From the NCBI RefSeq assembly GCF_001940455.1, contig NZ_MKQR01000009.1:533074-597073 (forward strand): a stretch of DNA of 64,000 nucleotides, written 5' to 3'. This stretch comes from Actinokineospora bangkokensis. GTDB taxonomy: Bacteria; Actinomycetota; Actinomycetes; Mycobacteriales; Pseudonocardiaceae. The translations under genes were made by a program, and so were the position numbers. Shown here one piece after another: positions 16,556 to 24,869 of the stretch. Every line of letters begins with the position of its first letter. The stretch's first letter is position 1. Under the pieces are notes generated by a model. It saw only the letters and a list, made by a program, of their open reading frames with translations. It did not search any database and was not told where the DNA came from.

Positions 16556-17983
16556 TCAGAGCAGGCGGGGTGCCTCGTTGCCCGCTTCGGTGATGGCCCG
16601 GCGCACCGGCACCAGCGAGATGAGCACCAGGCCGACGAAGAAGAAGATGACCAGCGAGATGATCGCGTACCGGTAGGAGCCGGTGGTCGAGGCCATCACC
16701 GCGAACACCAGCGGGCCCAGCCAGGACGTCGCGCGCTCGCCCATCTCGTAGACGGAGAAGTACTGCGCCTCCTTGCCCGGGGGCACCATCTGCGAGTACA
16801 GCGACCGCGACAGCGCGTTGGTGCCGCCGAGCACCAGGCCGATGCCGCCCGCGAGCAGGTAGAACTGGGTGGCCTGCCCGGCCTGGACGAAGTAGGCCGC
16901 GCCGATGACCAGCACCCACACCACCAGGCTGCCCTGGATGGTCCGCTTCGCCCCCACCTTGCGGGCGACCAGGCCGTGCAGCAGGCCGCCGAGCGCGGCG
17001 ACGAACTGCACGATGAGGATCGTCGTGATCAGCACGTCGTTCTCGAACTCCAGCTCCTCGGAGCCGTACTGGGCCGAGACGTTGGCGACGGTGGCGATGC
17101 CGTCGGTGTAGATCAGGTAGGTGCCCAGGAAGGCCAGGGTCAGCGGGAACGAGCGGGCGTGGCGCAGGGTGTCGCGCAGCTCGCGGAACCCCGCGGTGAC
17201 CACCGAGCCCTGGGTGCCAGTGGGCTGCGGGCGCTCGTGGTGGCCGCGCAGGCGCTTGAGCGGGACGAGGGTGAACAGCGCCCACCAGATGCCCGAGGTC
17301 AGGAAGGCGATCTGCGCGGCGCCGCCCTCGGAGACGCCCAGGCTGTCGCGGAACAGGTACACCACCAGTTGCAGGGCCAGCATGAGCCCGCCGCCGAGGT
17401 AGCCGAAGGCCCACCCGGCGCTGGAGAGCCGGTCGCGCTCGTCGGCCGTGGCGATCTCCGGCAGGTAGGAGTAGTAGATGACCACCGAGGTGCCGTAGCC
17501 GATGTTGCCGAGGATGAACAGCGCCACCCCCAGCCCCCAATCGCCGCCGCCGACCAGGGCCATCGCCGCGGTGGCGACCGAGCCGCCGAAGGCGAACCCG
17601 GCCAGCAGCGGCTTCTTGTTGGTCGAGCGGTCGGCGATGGCGCCCATCAGCGGCACCACGAGCACCTGGATGACGGTGGCCACGCTGAGCAGGTAGCCCC
17701 ACAGCGACCCGGCGGGAAAGTGCAGGCCGAGCAGGCTGATGTCGCAGTTGGTGAGCCGGTCGCTCTTGCCCTCGGCGTCCAGGCAGGCGTTCGGGCCGTT
17801 GAGGGCGGTGTCGGTCTTGGCGGCGGTGGCCGCGACCGAGGTCAGGTAGAGCGAGCCGAACACCGTGGTGACCGAGGTCGGGAAGACCGAGTTCGCGAAG
17901 TCGTACCAGCACCACCCGCGCTGCTCGCGGCGCCGGGCCCGCTCCTCGCCCGCCCCGGGTGTGCTCTGCTCGACCGTGCTCAC
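16556..17983 (-). CDS. MFS transporter, UMF1/Atg22-like
   Basis: A 475-residue membrane protein with about 12 helices. The opening WYDFANSVFPTSV is the hallmark of the UMF1/Atg22-like branch of the major facilitator superfamily. Members are thought to move amino acids or other small solutes, but the substrate is not known here. A loop with two cysteines (NACLDAEG, LTNCD) lies between the first two helices. The GTG at 17983 follows GGAGG; an upstream ATG would add an unlikely Arg/Pro-rich segment. Confidence 0.82.
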   Translation of the reverse strand: MSTVEQSTPGAGEERARRREQRGWCWYDFANSVFPTSVTTVFGSLYLTSVAATAAKTDTALNGPNACLDAEGKSDRLTNCDISLLGLHFPAGSLWGYLLSVATVIQVLVVPLMGAIADRSTNKKPLLAGFAFGGSVATAAMALVGGGDWGLGVALFILGNIGYGTSVVIYYSYLPEIATADERDRLSSAGWAFGYLGGGLMLALQLVVYLFRDSLGVSEGGAAQIAFLTSGIWWALFTLVPLKRLRGHHERPQPTGTQGSVVTAGFRELRDTLRHARSFPLTLAFLGTYLIYTDGIATVANVSAQYGSEELEFENDVLITTILIVQFVAALGGLLHGLVARKVGAKRTIQGSLVVWVLVIGAAYFVQAGQATQFYLLAGGIGLVLGGTNALSRSLYSQMVPPGKEAQYFSVYEMGERATSWLGPLVFAVMASTTGSYRYAIISLVIFFFVGLVLISLVPVRRAITEAGNEAPRLL

Positions 17984-18177
17984 GTGCGCCTCCGCCCTGC
18001 TGGTGTGACGCGGAGGGTACGGCGTCGGCGTGGCGGGGGTCACGGGGCGTCGACACCGATGCCGGATGTTCACCCGGAGCGGCCCGGATCGTTAGCTCGT
18101 CCGAGCGGTCACCCGGTGGGGTGGACCGGACCCTCGGTTTTCCACGGTCGGTGATGCTCGTGCGCCCGGTGGTGCGA

Positions 18178-18206
18178 TTGTGACCGCTGGGGCAGCCGCT
18201 TACCGT
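18178..18206 (+). promoter_or_regulatory. Promoter of the Rpf-like gene
   Basis: TTGTGA (18178-18183) and TACCGT (18201-18206) are 17 bp apart. The ATG begins 8 bp after the -10 box and has no ribosome site, so a leaderless mRNA is likely. I see no ydaO-type c-di-AMP riboswitch in the 231-bp gap upstream, although such switches precede some rpf genes. Confidence 0.5.
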
Positions 18207-18214
18207 CGACTGGT

Positions 18215-18871
18215 ATGGCTGGTAAGCGTTCCGCTCTCAGGTGGCTGACGGTGATCGCCACCGGGTGCGCCCTGCTCGCGGCGGGCGCCGCGGCCACGGC
18301 CGACCCCTCCGCGTCCGACTGGTCCCGGCTGCGCCAGTGCGAGTCCAGCGGCCGGTACTCGACCAACACCGGCAACGGCTACTACGGCGCCTACCAGTTC
18401 GACCTGCCCACCTGGCGCAGCGTCGGCGGCACCGGCAGCCCGCACCAGGCGAGCCCCGCCGAGCAGGACCACCGCGCCCTCTACCTGTACCGGATGCGGG
18501 GGTGGCAGCCCTGGGAGTGCGCGGGCAAGCTCGGCCTGCGCGCGGACGCCGACGCCCGCAGCAAGCGGGTGCCCACCTACGCCGAGTCCGCCTACATCGG
18601 CGGTGGGGGCAGCCCGGCCCCGCCGTCCGGTGGGGGCGCCCCGCCGTGGCCGGGGGTTGTCTACTCCTACGGTGACTGCTCCCCGGCGCTGGTGGCCTGG
18701 CAGCTGCGGATGAACGCTTACGGCTACGACTTCCAGGGCACCGGGTGCTACTACGCCGAGACCCAGGCGGCGGTGCTGGCCCTGCAACGGGCGAACGGCA
18801 TCAACGACTCCGGCAAGCTCGGCCCCAAGACCTGGCGCGCGGCGTGGTACGGCGCCCGGCCCCGTCAGTAG
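18215..18871 (+). CDS. Resuscitation-promoting factor-like transglycosylase
   Basis: A 218-residue secreted cell-wall enzyme. A signal peptide covers residues 1-29. The Rpf-like lysozyme-fold domain follows (about 34-108), with catalytic E43 in CESSGRYS and paired cysteines. A Gly/Pro/Ser linker leads to a C-terminal peptidoglycan-binding domain (about 150-215) rich in Tyr and Cys. It would cleave the glycan backbone during growth or resuscitation. The gene is convergent with the N-acetyltransferase gene, and only 21 bp separate the stops. Confidence 0.88.
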   Translation: MAGKRSALRWLTVIATGCALLAAGAAATADPSASDWSRLRQCESSGRYSTNTGNGYYGAYQFDLPTWRSVGGTGSPHQASPAEQDHRALYLYRMRGWQPWECAGKLGLRADADARSKRVPTYAESAYIGGGGSPAPPSGGGAPPWPGVVYSYGDCSPALVAWQLRMNAYGYDFQGTGCYYAETQAAVLALQRANGINDSGKLGPKTWRAAWYGARPRQ

Positions 18872-18892
18872 AGCCTGGCCAGTACAGCCCGG

Positions 18893-19687
18893 TCAGTACA
18901 GCCTGGCCAGCAGGGCGTCGAGCACGTCGTCGGGGAGTTCGACGCCGAGGTCGCGCAAGGTGGCGGGCATGTCCTCCCGGGTGATCTCCCGCTGCTCGGT
19001 GGCGCCGGACGGGTCCTCGACGCGCAGCGTGGTGCCCACCAGCCTGCGCAGCGACCCCTCGGCCAGCCGCACGACCACCAGCGAGCCGACGAACGGCGAG
19101 CTGGGGTGCGTCGAGGTGAAGTGGTGCCCCATCTCCGCGTCCACCGGCCGGTCCCCGGCGTCGTCCCAGCTGTAGGCGGGCTCCCAGCCGTCGTCGCCGC
19201 GCGCGGCCATGGTCCACGTGGCGCCGTCGCGGGTGAGCAGGTGCGGCCACCCGGCCTGATCGCTGCGCTCGCCGTCGCGCAGCGGCACCGGCCGCCACAT
19301 CCCCGAGCCGAAGCCCACGTCGGCCAGGTGCTCCACGCCGTCGGCGGTGGCCAGCACGACCATGTGGGTGCGCGGGCCCGTGCCCTGCGGGCGGATGCGC
19401 CCGACGCGGCGGCGCACCGGGTAGCCGAGCCGGTCGAGGGCGGCGGCCAGCAGGGTGGCGTGCTCGAAGCAGTAGCCCCCACGCCGCCGGGTGACCAGCT
19501 TGTCGAACACGACGGGCAGCGCCACCCCGGGGTGGGTGCCCAGCAGCACGTCGACGTTGTCGAACGGGATCGCGGTGATGTGCGCGCGCACCAGCTCCGC
19601 CAGCGCGTCGGCGGACGGCTCGCGGGCGGCCACCCCGACCCGGTCCAGGTAGGCGTCCAGGTCGAGCCCGTCGAGGTCCCAGCTCAC
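18893..19687 (-). CDS. nat: Arylamine N-acetyltransferase
   Basis: A 264-residue NAT-family enzyme that transfers acetyl groups from acetyl-CoA to arylamines or hydrazines. The catalytic triad is complete: C73 in GGYCFEH, H108 in THMVV and D123 in ADVGFG. This is close to the spacing of characterised NATs. Its GTG start overlaps the GDPD stop by 4 bp, so the two are cotranscribed. Homologues in some actinomycetes close polyketide lactams, but this one is far from the synthase genes and a general role is likelier. Confidence 0.9.
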   Translation of the reverse strand: MSWDLDGLDLDAYLDRVGVAAREPSADALAELVRAHITAIPFDNVDVLLGTHPGVALPVVFDKLVTRRRGGYCFEHATLLAAALDRLGYPVRRRVGRIRPQGTGPRTHMVVLATADGVEHLADVGFGSGMWRPVPLRDGERSDQAGWPHLLTRDGATWTMAARGDDGWEPAYSWDDAGDRPVDAEMGHHFTSTHPSSPFVGSLVVVRLAEGSLRRLVGTTLRVEDPSGATEQREITREDMPATLRDLGVELPDDVLDALLARLY

Positions 19688-20472
19688 GCCCACAGGCCAC
19701 GCTCGATGAACACCTCGCGCAGCACGGCGGGGTTGTCGGTCATCAGCCCGTCCACCCCGAGGTCGAGCAGCGCGTGCATGGTGGGCGCGTCGTCGATCGT
19801 CCAGACGTGCACCTCGCCCCGGCGCCTGCGGGCCGCCTCGACCAACCGGGTGGTCACCACGGTCAGCGGGCCCTGGCGCACCGGCACCTGCGCCAGCACC
19901 GGCCGCGGCCGGGGCCTGCGCGAGAAGCCCGCAGGCAGCTTGGCCGCGGTCCAGAACCCGAGCATCGCCCGCAGCCCCATCGAGGTCAGCGCCCGCGGCC
20001 CGGCCAGCGCCCGCACCCGCGCCATCCGTGCCTCGGAGAACGACGCCAGGCACACCCGGTCCCACGCGTCGGCCTCGGCCAGCACCTCCAGCACCGGCTC
20101 GACCGCCCGGTCGGCCTTGATGTCGATGTTGAGCTTGGCGCCGGGCACCGCGGCCAGCAGCTCGGCCAGGGTGGGCAGCGGCTCGCGGCCGCCGATGTTG
20201 GCCTTGCGCACCTGGTCCCAGGTCTGCGCGGCGATCGGCCCCCGGGCGTCGGTGGTGCGCTCCAGCCGGGGGTCGTGGTGCACCACGGGGACGCCGTCGG
20301 CGGTCGCGTGCACGTCCGTCTCCAGGTAGTGGTAGCCCTCGGAGACCGCGCGGCGGAACGCCGACAGCGAGTTCTCCATGCCCGCGAGGTCGTCGCGGTG
20401 CCAGCCCCGGTGCACGAACGCCCGGGGGTGGGGGCCGGTCAGGAAGCCGTGGACGCGGGGGTCGGTGAGCAC
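19684..20472 (-). CDS. Glycerophosphodiester phosphodiesterase
   Basis: A 262-residue GDPD-family enzyme that hydrolyses deacylated phospholipids to glycerol 3-phosphate and an alcohol. The family start VHRGWHRD...MENSLSAF supplies the first catalytic His and metal ligand. LETDVHATADGVPVVHHD supplies the second His and acidic ligands. No signal peptide is seen with the GTG start at 20472, so it is probably cytoplasmic. The longer frame upstream is Arg/Pro-rich and unlike the family. Confidence 0.88.
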   Translation of the reverse strand: MLTDPRVHGFLTGPHPRAFVHRGWHRDDLAGMENSLSAFRRAVSEGYHYLETDVHATADGVPVVHHDPRLERTTDARGPIAAQTWDQVRKANIGGREPLPTLAELLAAVPGAKLNIDIKADRAVEPVLEVLAEADAWDRVCLASFSEARMARVRALAGPRALTSMGLRAMLGFWTAAKLPAGFSRRPRPRPVLAQVPVRQGPLTVVTTRLVEAARRRRGEVHVWTIDDAPTMHALLDLGVDGLMTDNPAVLREVFIERGLWA

Positions 20473-20593
20473 GCTCCCGAGTGTGCCCCAGCGGCGTGGC
20501 ACCGGCGTGGCAAGCGCGTGGCAGCGGGGTGGCTGGTGGGTGTCGCGCAGCGCCGCGGGGCTCCACCGGGGGCTGCGGGCTATCCTCCCGCGC

Positions 20594-20935
20594 ATGACCG
20601 GTCCGACGACGCGCGCGGTGCCGCGGCACTGCGGGTGGTGCGGGCGGGAGATCACCGGCGACGCCCGGGGCGGGCGCCCGCGCCGCTACTGCGCCCAGTC
20701 CTGCCGCCAGCGCGCCTACGAGCAGCGCGGTCAGGTGCGCCGCGGCGGGCTGCCCGAGGACGCCGTGGTGCTCTCCGCCGCCGAGTTGGCCGACCTGCAG
20801 GACCGGCTCTTCCAGCTGCGGTGCGCCGCCGAGGACGTGGTGACCGCGGTCGCCGACGGCGCCGACCGCGATGAGCTGCGGATACTCGCCCAGCGCGTCG
20901 GCGAGGCCGCCGAGGCGGTCGAGCGCCTGCGCTGA
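20594..20935 (+). CDS. Small four-cysteine zinc-ribbon-like protein
   Basis: A 113-residue protein of unknown function. The N-terminal third has CGWC and CAQSC pairs with basic residues between them, like a zinc knuckle or a degenerate HTH zinc ribbon. The rest is a predicted amphipathic helix (about residues 58-113) rich in Ala, Glu and Asp. It lies 55 bp upstream of the GGDEF-EAL gene on the same strand and may share its promoter. Nucleic-acid binding is only a guess. Confidence 0.65.
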   Translation: MTGPTTRAVPRHCGWCGREITGDARGGRPRRYCAQSCRQRAYEQRGQVRRGGLPEDAVVLSAAELADLQDRLFQLRCAAEDVVTAVADGADRDELRILAQRVGEAAEAVERLR

Positions 20936-20990
20936 CGGGGACCGGTCCACTACCCTACGTGCGCGAGTCTTCGGGGTGAGGGAGGTCGGG

Positions 20991-22709
20991 GTGGCGGCTC
21001 AGCCGGTCAGCGGACCCGGGGCGGTGCTGGAGAGCACCGACACCGCGTTCGCGCTCACCGACCTGCGCGCGCACGTCCGCTGGGTGAACCCGGCGATGAC
21101 GGAGCTGCTGGGGTTGTCCACCGAGCAGTGCCTGGGCCGGGCGCTCACCGCGCTGCTGGCGGGTGCCCCGGACGGCCCGCCCGAGGGCGGCGCGGAGGAC
21201 GGGGACGTGGTGCTGTCCTTACCCAGGCCCGACGGCGCCGGGCACCGGTGGCTCCAGGTGCGCTGCACCAAGGCCGAGGACGAGCAGATGCTGTACCGGG
21301 TCGTGGACGTGACCCGCTGGCGGGAGCGCGAGCTGCGCGACGCCGGGCTGACCAAGCACCAGGACGAGCTGCTGCGCCTGGTCGACGAGGACCCGCTGAC
21401 CGGGCTGCCGAACCGGCGCGCGCTGACCAGGGAGCTGGAGCGGCAGCTGGCGCTGGGCACCCGGGGCGCGTTCCTGCTGCTCGACCTCGACCACTTCAAG
21501 GACATCAACGACCTGCACGGCCACCCCACCGGCGACCGGGTGATGTGCTCGCTGGCCTCGCTGCTGCGCGACCGGATCGGCTCGGGGCAGCTGCTGGGCA
21601 GGCTCTCCGGCGACGAGTTCGCCGCGGTGCTGGCCGACGTCGACGAGCGGCAGGCGGTGGCCGCCGCCGACCGGCTGCGCAACGCCATCGCCGCGATCCC
21701 GATGACCGGGGTGGCCGGGGCGTCGCGGGTGACGGTGTCGATCGGCATCGCCATGTTCGAGCCGGGGGTGGGCTGGGACGAGGTGCTGGCCTTCGCCGAC
21801 ATGGCCCTCTACGCGTCCAAGGCCGCGGGCCGCAACCGGGCCACCGTCTACGAGCAGGGCCACTACCAGGACACCGCGCTGCGGGTGACGGTGGTGGAGC
21901 GGGTGCGCGCGGCGCTGTCCGACGGCGGGTTCGTGCTGCACGCGATGCCGATGGTGAAGCTGGGGTCGGGCCGGGTGATCGGCCACGAGCTGCTGCTGCG
22001 CCTGGAGGACGGCCGCGAGCCGCGGCTGGGCCCGGGGGAGTTCCTGCTCGCCGCCGAGCGGTCGGACCTGGTGTTCGAGATCGACCGGTGGGTGGCGGAC
22101 AAGGCCATCCAGACCCTCGTGGAGCACCCGTACCCCGGCCTGCGGTTCAACGTCAACGTCTCCGGCCGCACCCTGGAGGACGAGGACTTCGGCGGGTTCG
22201 TGCTCGACCGGCTCACCGCGGCGGGGGTGGCGCCGGGCAGGCTGGGCTTCGAGATCACCGAGACCGCCGCGGTCACCAACCTCGACGCCGCCCGGTCGCT
22301 GGCCCAGCAGCTGCGCGCCTCCGGCTGCCGGATCACCCTCGACGACTTCGGCTCCGGGTTCGGCTCGTTCGTCCACCTCAAGCAGCTGCCGATCACCGGG
22401 CTCAAGATCGACGGCGAGTTCATCCACGGCATCGACTACGGCTCCCGCGACACCGTGCTGGTGCAGGGCCTGGTCGACATCGCCCGGGGCCTGGGGCTGT
22501 CGGTGGTGGCCGAGTGGGTGGAGCGCGCCTCCCAGGTCGAGGCGCTGTCGCGGCTCGGCGTGCGCGTCGCGCAGGGCTTCCACCTCGGCAAGCCCGAGCC
22601 GCTGGACGACCTGCTCGCCCGCCCGCACGGGGTGTGGATGCGCCGGCCCATGCCGATGCCGCCCGCGTCCTCGGAGGCCCCGGCCCCGCCGGTGGTCGAG
22701 CCCCAGTAG
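20991..22709 (+). CDS. PAS-GGDEF-EAL cyclic-di-GMP protein
   Basis: A 572-residue signalling protein. Residues 1-115 resemble a PAS sensor. The GGDEF domain follows (about 130-290), with SGDEF in place of GGDEF (near residue 206). The EAL domain (about 300-550) has ELL at the signature but keeps the metal and catalytic residues: N in FNVNVSG, E in EITETA, DDFGSG, K in LKIDGEF, E in AEWVE and Q in AQGFHLGKP. Phosphodiesterase activity looks likely. Cyclase activity is possible, because SGDEF proteins can be active. No membrane segments. The GTG at 20991 follows GGGAGG. Confidence 0.87.
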   Translation: MAAQPVSGPGAVLESTDTAFALTDLRAHVRWVNPAMTELLGLSTEQCLGRALTALLAGAPDGPPEGGAEDGDVVLSLPRPDGAGHRWLQVRCTKAEDEQMLYRVVDVTRWRERELRDAGLTKHQDELLRLVDEDPLTGLPNRRALTRELERQLALGTRGAFLLLDLDHFKDINDLHGHPTGDRVMCSLASLLRDRIGSGQLLGRLSGDEFAAVLADVDERQAVAAADRLRNAIAAIPMTGVAGASRVTVSIGIAMFEPGVGWDEVLAFADMALYASKAAGRNRATVYEQGHYQDTALRVTVVERVRAALSDGGFVLHAMPMVKLGSGRVIGHELLLRLEDGREPRLGPGEFLLAAERSDLVFEIDRWVADKAIQTLVEHPYPGLRFNVNVSGRTLEDEDFGGFVLDRLTAAGVAPGRLGFEITETAAVTNLDAARSLAQQLRASGCRITLDDFGSGFGSFVHLKQLPITGLKIDGEFIHGIDYGSRDTVLVQGLVDIARGLGLSVVAEWVERASQVEALSRLGVRVAQGFHLGKPEPLDDLLARPHGVWMRRPMPMPPASSEAPAPPVVEPQ

Positions 22710-22742
22710 GGTTGTCGGGCCGCCCACCCTGGAGTGCCCGCC

Positions 22743-23534
22743 GTGACCCGTGTCGAGCCGCCGCCTGCGCTGCGCGCGGACTGCACGCGCTGCGCGGGGC
22801 TGTGCTGTGTGGTCCCCGCCTTCGCCAAGTCGGCCGACTTCGCCGTCGACAAGCCCGCCGGGACCCCGTGCGCGAACCTGCTGCCCGACTCCCGCTGCGG
22901 CATCCACACCCGGCTGCGCGAGTCGGGCTTCCCCGGCTGCACCGTGTACGACTGCTTCGGCGCGGGCCAGCACGTCACCGAGGTGGTGCTCTCCGGCCGC
23001 GACTGGCGCACCGACCCGACCGCGCGCACCCGGATGGCCGAGGTGTTCCCGCACGTCCGCGACCTGCATGAACTGCTCCACTACCTGCGTGAGGCGTCGT
23101 CGTGGCCGGAGTCGGCCATGCTGTCGCGGCGGCTGGCGGCGCTGACCGGCGAGGTGCTGGCGGCCCGCGCGGACGCCGCCTCGGCCGACGTGGCGGGCCT
23201 GCGGGCCCGGGTGAGCGCGTTGACGGCGGAGGCGGTGGCGCTGGTGCGCCCGCCGGGGCCCGACCACCGGGGTGCGAACCTCATCGGCGCCCGGCTGCGC
23301 GGCGCCGACCTGCGGGCCGCGTCGCTGCGGGGCGCGCTGCTGATCGGCGCGGACCTGCGGGAGGCCGTGCTCGTGGGCGCGGACGTCATCGGCGCGGACT
23401 TCCGCTCGGCCGACCTGCGCGGGGCTGACCTGAGCGGCGCGCTGTTCCTCACGCAGATGCAGGTGGACGCGGCCCGGGGCTCGTCCCGCACCCGGCTGCC
23501 CGGTGCCGTGCGGGCGCCGGGCCACTGGAGCTGA
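22743..23534 (+). CDS. YkgJ-like cysteine cluster plus pentapeptide repeats
   Basis: A 263-residue two-part protein. The first 75 residues hold a C-x2-C-x3-CC cluster (CTRCAGLCC) and further cysteines at PCANLL, SRCGIH and GCTVYDC, as in metal-chelating YkgJ-type domains. Residues 175-235 form about ten A(D/N)LxG-type pentapeptide repeats, which fold as a right-handed beta-helix. Some such helices mimic DNA and protect gyrase, but nothing here shows that role. The GTG at 22743 is chosen because GGAG lies 8 bp upstream. Confidence 0.7.
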   Translation: MTRVEPPPALRADCTRCAGLCCVVPAFAKSADFAVDKPAGTPCANLLPDSRCGIHTRLRESGFPGCTVYDCFGAGQHVTEVVLSGRDWRTDPTARTRMAEVFPHVRDLHELLHYLREASSWPESAMLSRRLAALTGEVLAARADAASADVAGLRARVSALTAEAVALVRPPGPDHRGANLIGARLRGADLRAASLRGALLIGADLREAVLVGADVIGADFRSADLRGADLSGALFLTQMQVDAARGSSRTRLPGAVRAPGHWS

Positions 23535-23538
23535 CCCG

Positions 23539-24282
23539 GTGGACATCGTCTCCCGCCTGCGCGCCGCGGGCTGCGTGTTCGCGGAGGAAGAGGCGGCCCT
23601 GCTCAGCGAGGCCCCCGCCGACGCGCTCGACGCGCTGGTCGAACGCCGCGTCGCTGGCGAACCCCTGGAGCACCTGCTGGGCTGGGTCTTGTTCGACGGT
23701 CTGCGCGTCCCGCTGGACCCCGGGGTGTTCATCCCCCGGCAGCGCACGGAGTTCCTGGTGGAACTGGCCGCGCCGCTGCTCTCCGCTGGTTCGGTGGCGC
23801 TCGACCTGTGCTGCGGCTGCGGGGCCGTGGGCGCCGCGCTGCTCGCCCGCGTCCCCGGTCTGGTGCTGCACGCGGCTGACATCGACCCCGCGGCGGTGGC
23901 GTGCGCTTCCCGGTCGCTACCCGACGTCCACCTGGGCTCGCTGTTCGACGCGCTGCCGGATGACCTGCGCGGGACGTTGGACGTCATCGCAGTCAACGCC
24001 CCGTACGTGCCCACCGGGTCCATCGCGCTGATGCCCCGCGAGGCCCGCGACCACGAACCCCTCCTGGCGTTGGACGGCGGCGCGGACGGGGTGCGGTACC
24101 ACCGCGAGATCGCTGAGGCCGCGCCCCGGTGGTTGCGCCCGGGTGGTCATCTGCTGATCGAGACGAGCCAGTCCCAGGCGCCCCTGACGATGGCGGCCTT
24201 CACCGCCGCGGGCTTCGCCTCCCGGCTCCACGAGGACGACGACCGGTACGCCACCGTCGTCAGCGGGCAGTTGCGGTCCTGA
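23539..24282 (+). CDS. PrmC/HemK-related methyltransferase
   Basis: A 247-residue SAM-dependent methyltransferase related to protein-glutamine N5-methyltransferases. A short N-terminal helical domain ends in EPLEHLLGW and FIPRQRTEFL. The Rossmann core has LDLCCGCGAVG as SAM motif I. The substrate-amide motif is NAPY instead of NPPY, as in the PrmC-related subfamily rather than PrmC itself. The GTG start is 5 bp after the previous stop, and its stop overlaps the next ATG, so it sits in a compact operon. Confidence 0.78.
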   Translation: MDIVSRLRAAGCVFAEEEAALLSEAPADALDALVERRVAGEPLEHLLGWVLFDGLRVPLDPGVFIPRQRTEFLVELAAPLLSAGSVALDLCCGCGAVGAALLARVPGLVLHAADIDPAAVACASRSLPDVHLGSLFDALPDDLRGTLDVIAVNAPYVPTGSIALMPREARDHEPLLALDGGADGVRYHREIAEAAPRWLRPGGHLLIETSQSQAPLTMAAFTAAGFASRLHEDDDRYATVVSGQLRS

Positions 24283-24653
24283 TGGGGCCGGGGCAGCGGT
24301 GGCAGGGCGTGCCCGACGAGATCAAGCGGGTCTCGGGCGAGCGACTGCTGCGGCTGTTCGAGCGAGCGCGGTTGCTGCGCTTCAGCGGCGTGGGCCGACC
24401 GGCGTGGGTCGAGCAGAACCTCGACCGGATCTCGGCCGTGTTCCTACGGCCCCTCATGCCGGAAGGCACTCCTCAACGTCCCGGGACGTGCTGGCGGTGC
24501 TGCGCCCTCGTCGTCGTGGCGGGGGAGGGGTTGCGGTTCTTCGGGGTCGACATCGAGCACGGTGACTTCGACGCGCTGCCGAATGCTGACCTGAGCTGGG
24601 ACGTCGCCGCGACGCTGGAGCAGGCGGCGCACTACGTCCCACTCCCCGAGTGA
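24282..24653 (+). CDS. Hypothetical protein
   Basis: A 123-residue protein I do not recognise. The ATG overlaps the TGA of the methyltransferase, which suggests coupled translation. The middle has a CWRCC cluster. The ends are mixed alpha/beta without membrane segments. A partner or substrate role for the methyltransferase is only suggested by the coupling. Confidence 0.6.
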   Translation: MGPGQRWQGVPDEIKRVSGERLLRLFERARLLRFSGVGRPAWVEQNLDRISAVFLRPLMPEGTPQRPGTCWRCCALVVVAGEGLRFFGVDIEHGDFDALPNADLSWDVAATLEQAAHYVPLPE

Positions 24654-24693
24654 CAGCCCCAGAGCCCTCCCCACCCCCTGACCCAGTTTTTCC

Positions 24694-24730
24694 AGCGGCC
24701 GGACAGCCCCTCAGAGGCTGCCCGGCCGCT
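24694..24730 (+). terminator. Terminator of the methyltransferase operon
   Basis: Arms 24694-24702 and 24722-24730 pair perfectly over 9 bp, and an inner AGCC/GGCT pair lengthens the stem. A short T-run precedes the left arm. Confidence 0.65.
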
Positions 24731-24747
24731 CTCGTCCGCGCCCCGGA

Positions 24748-24787
24748 AGTCTTGTCCTACAGAAGGCCACTTCTGTAGGACAAGACT
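24748..24787. repeat. Perfect 18-bp inverted repeat
   Basis: Arms 24748-24765 and 24770-24787 are perfectly complementary with a 4-nt loop. The arms are less GC-rich than the flanks and lack a T-tract. It lies between a conventional terminator and the recombinase module. Possible roles are a protein-binding dyad, a recombination site or an extruded hairpin. Confidence 0.8.
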
Positions 24788-24809
24788 GGCTCGGCGTGTT
24801 GCTGCGGAC

Positions 24810-24827
24810 AGTTAGTCCTAACTAACT
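24810..24827 (+). promoter_or_regulatory. Operator-like dyad before the coiled-coil gene
   Basis: AGTTAGT (24810-24816) and ACTAACT (24821-24827) are a perfect 7-bp dyad in an AT-rich patch (24808-24855). It lies 43 bp before the start codon and next to TATGAT and TACATA, possible -10 boxes. Autoregulation by the downstream DNA-binding-like protein is plausible. Confidence 0.5.
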
Positions 24828-24869
24828 ATGATTCATACATAGATAGGTACTTCTAACTGCGGAGTGAAT

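Noticed and set aside
18893-19687. Linking the N-acetyltransferase to macrolactam release
   Set aside because: It is more than 25 kb from the synthase, overlaps a GDPD gene, and has the standard NAT triad, so a general role is likelier.
20991-22709. Calling the GGDEF-EAL protein catalytically dead
   Set aside because: SGDEF and ELL variants are known in active proteins, and the remaining catalytic residues of the EAL domain are present.
24694-24730. Treating this stem and the 18-bp hairpin at 24748-24787 as one tandem terminator
   Set aside because: The first alone looks like the usual local terminators. The second is less GC-rich, far longer and adjacent to the recombinase module, so a separate role is at least as likely.
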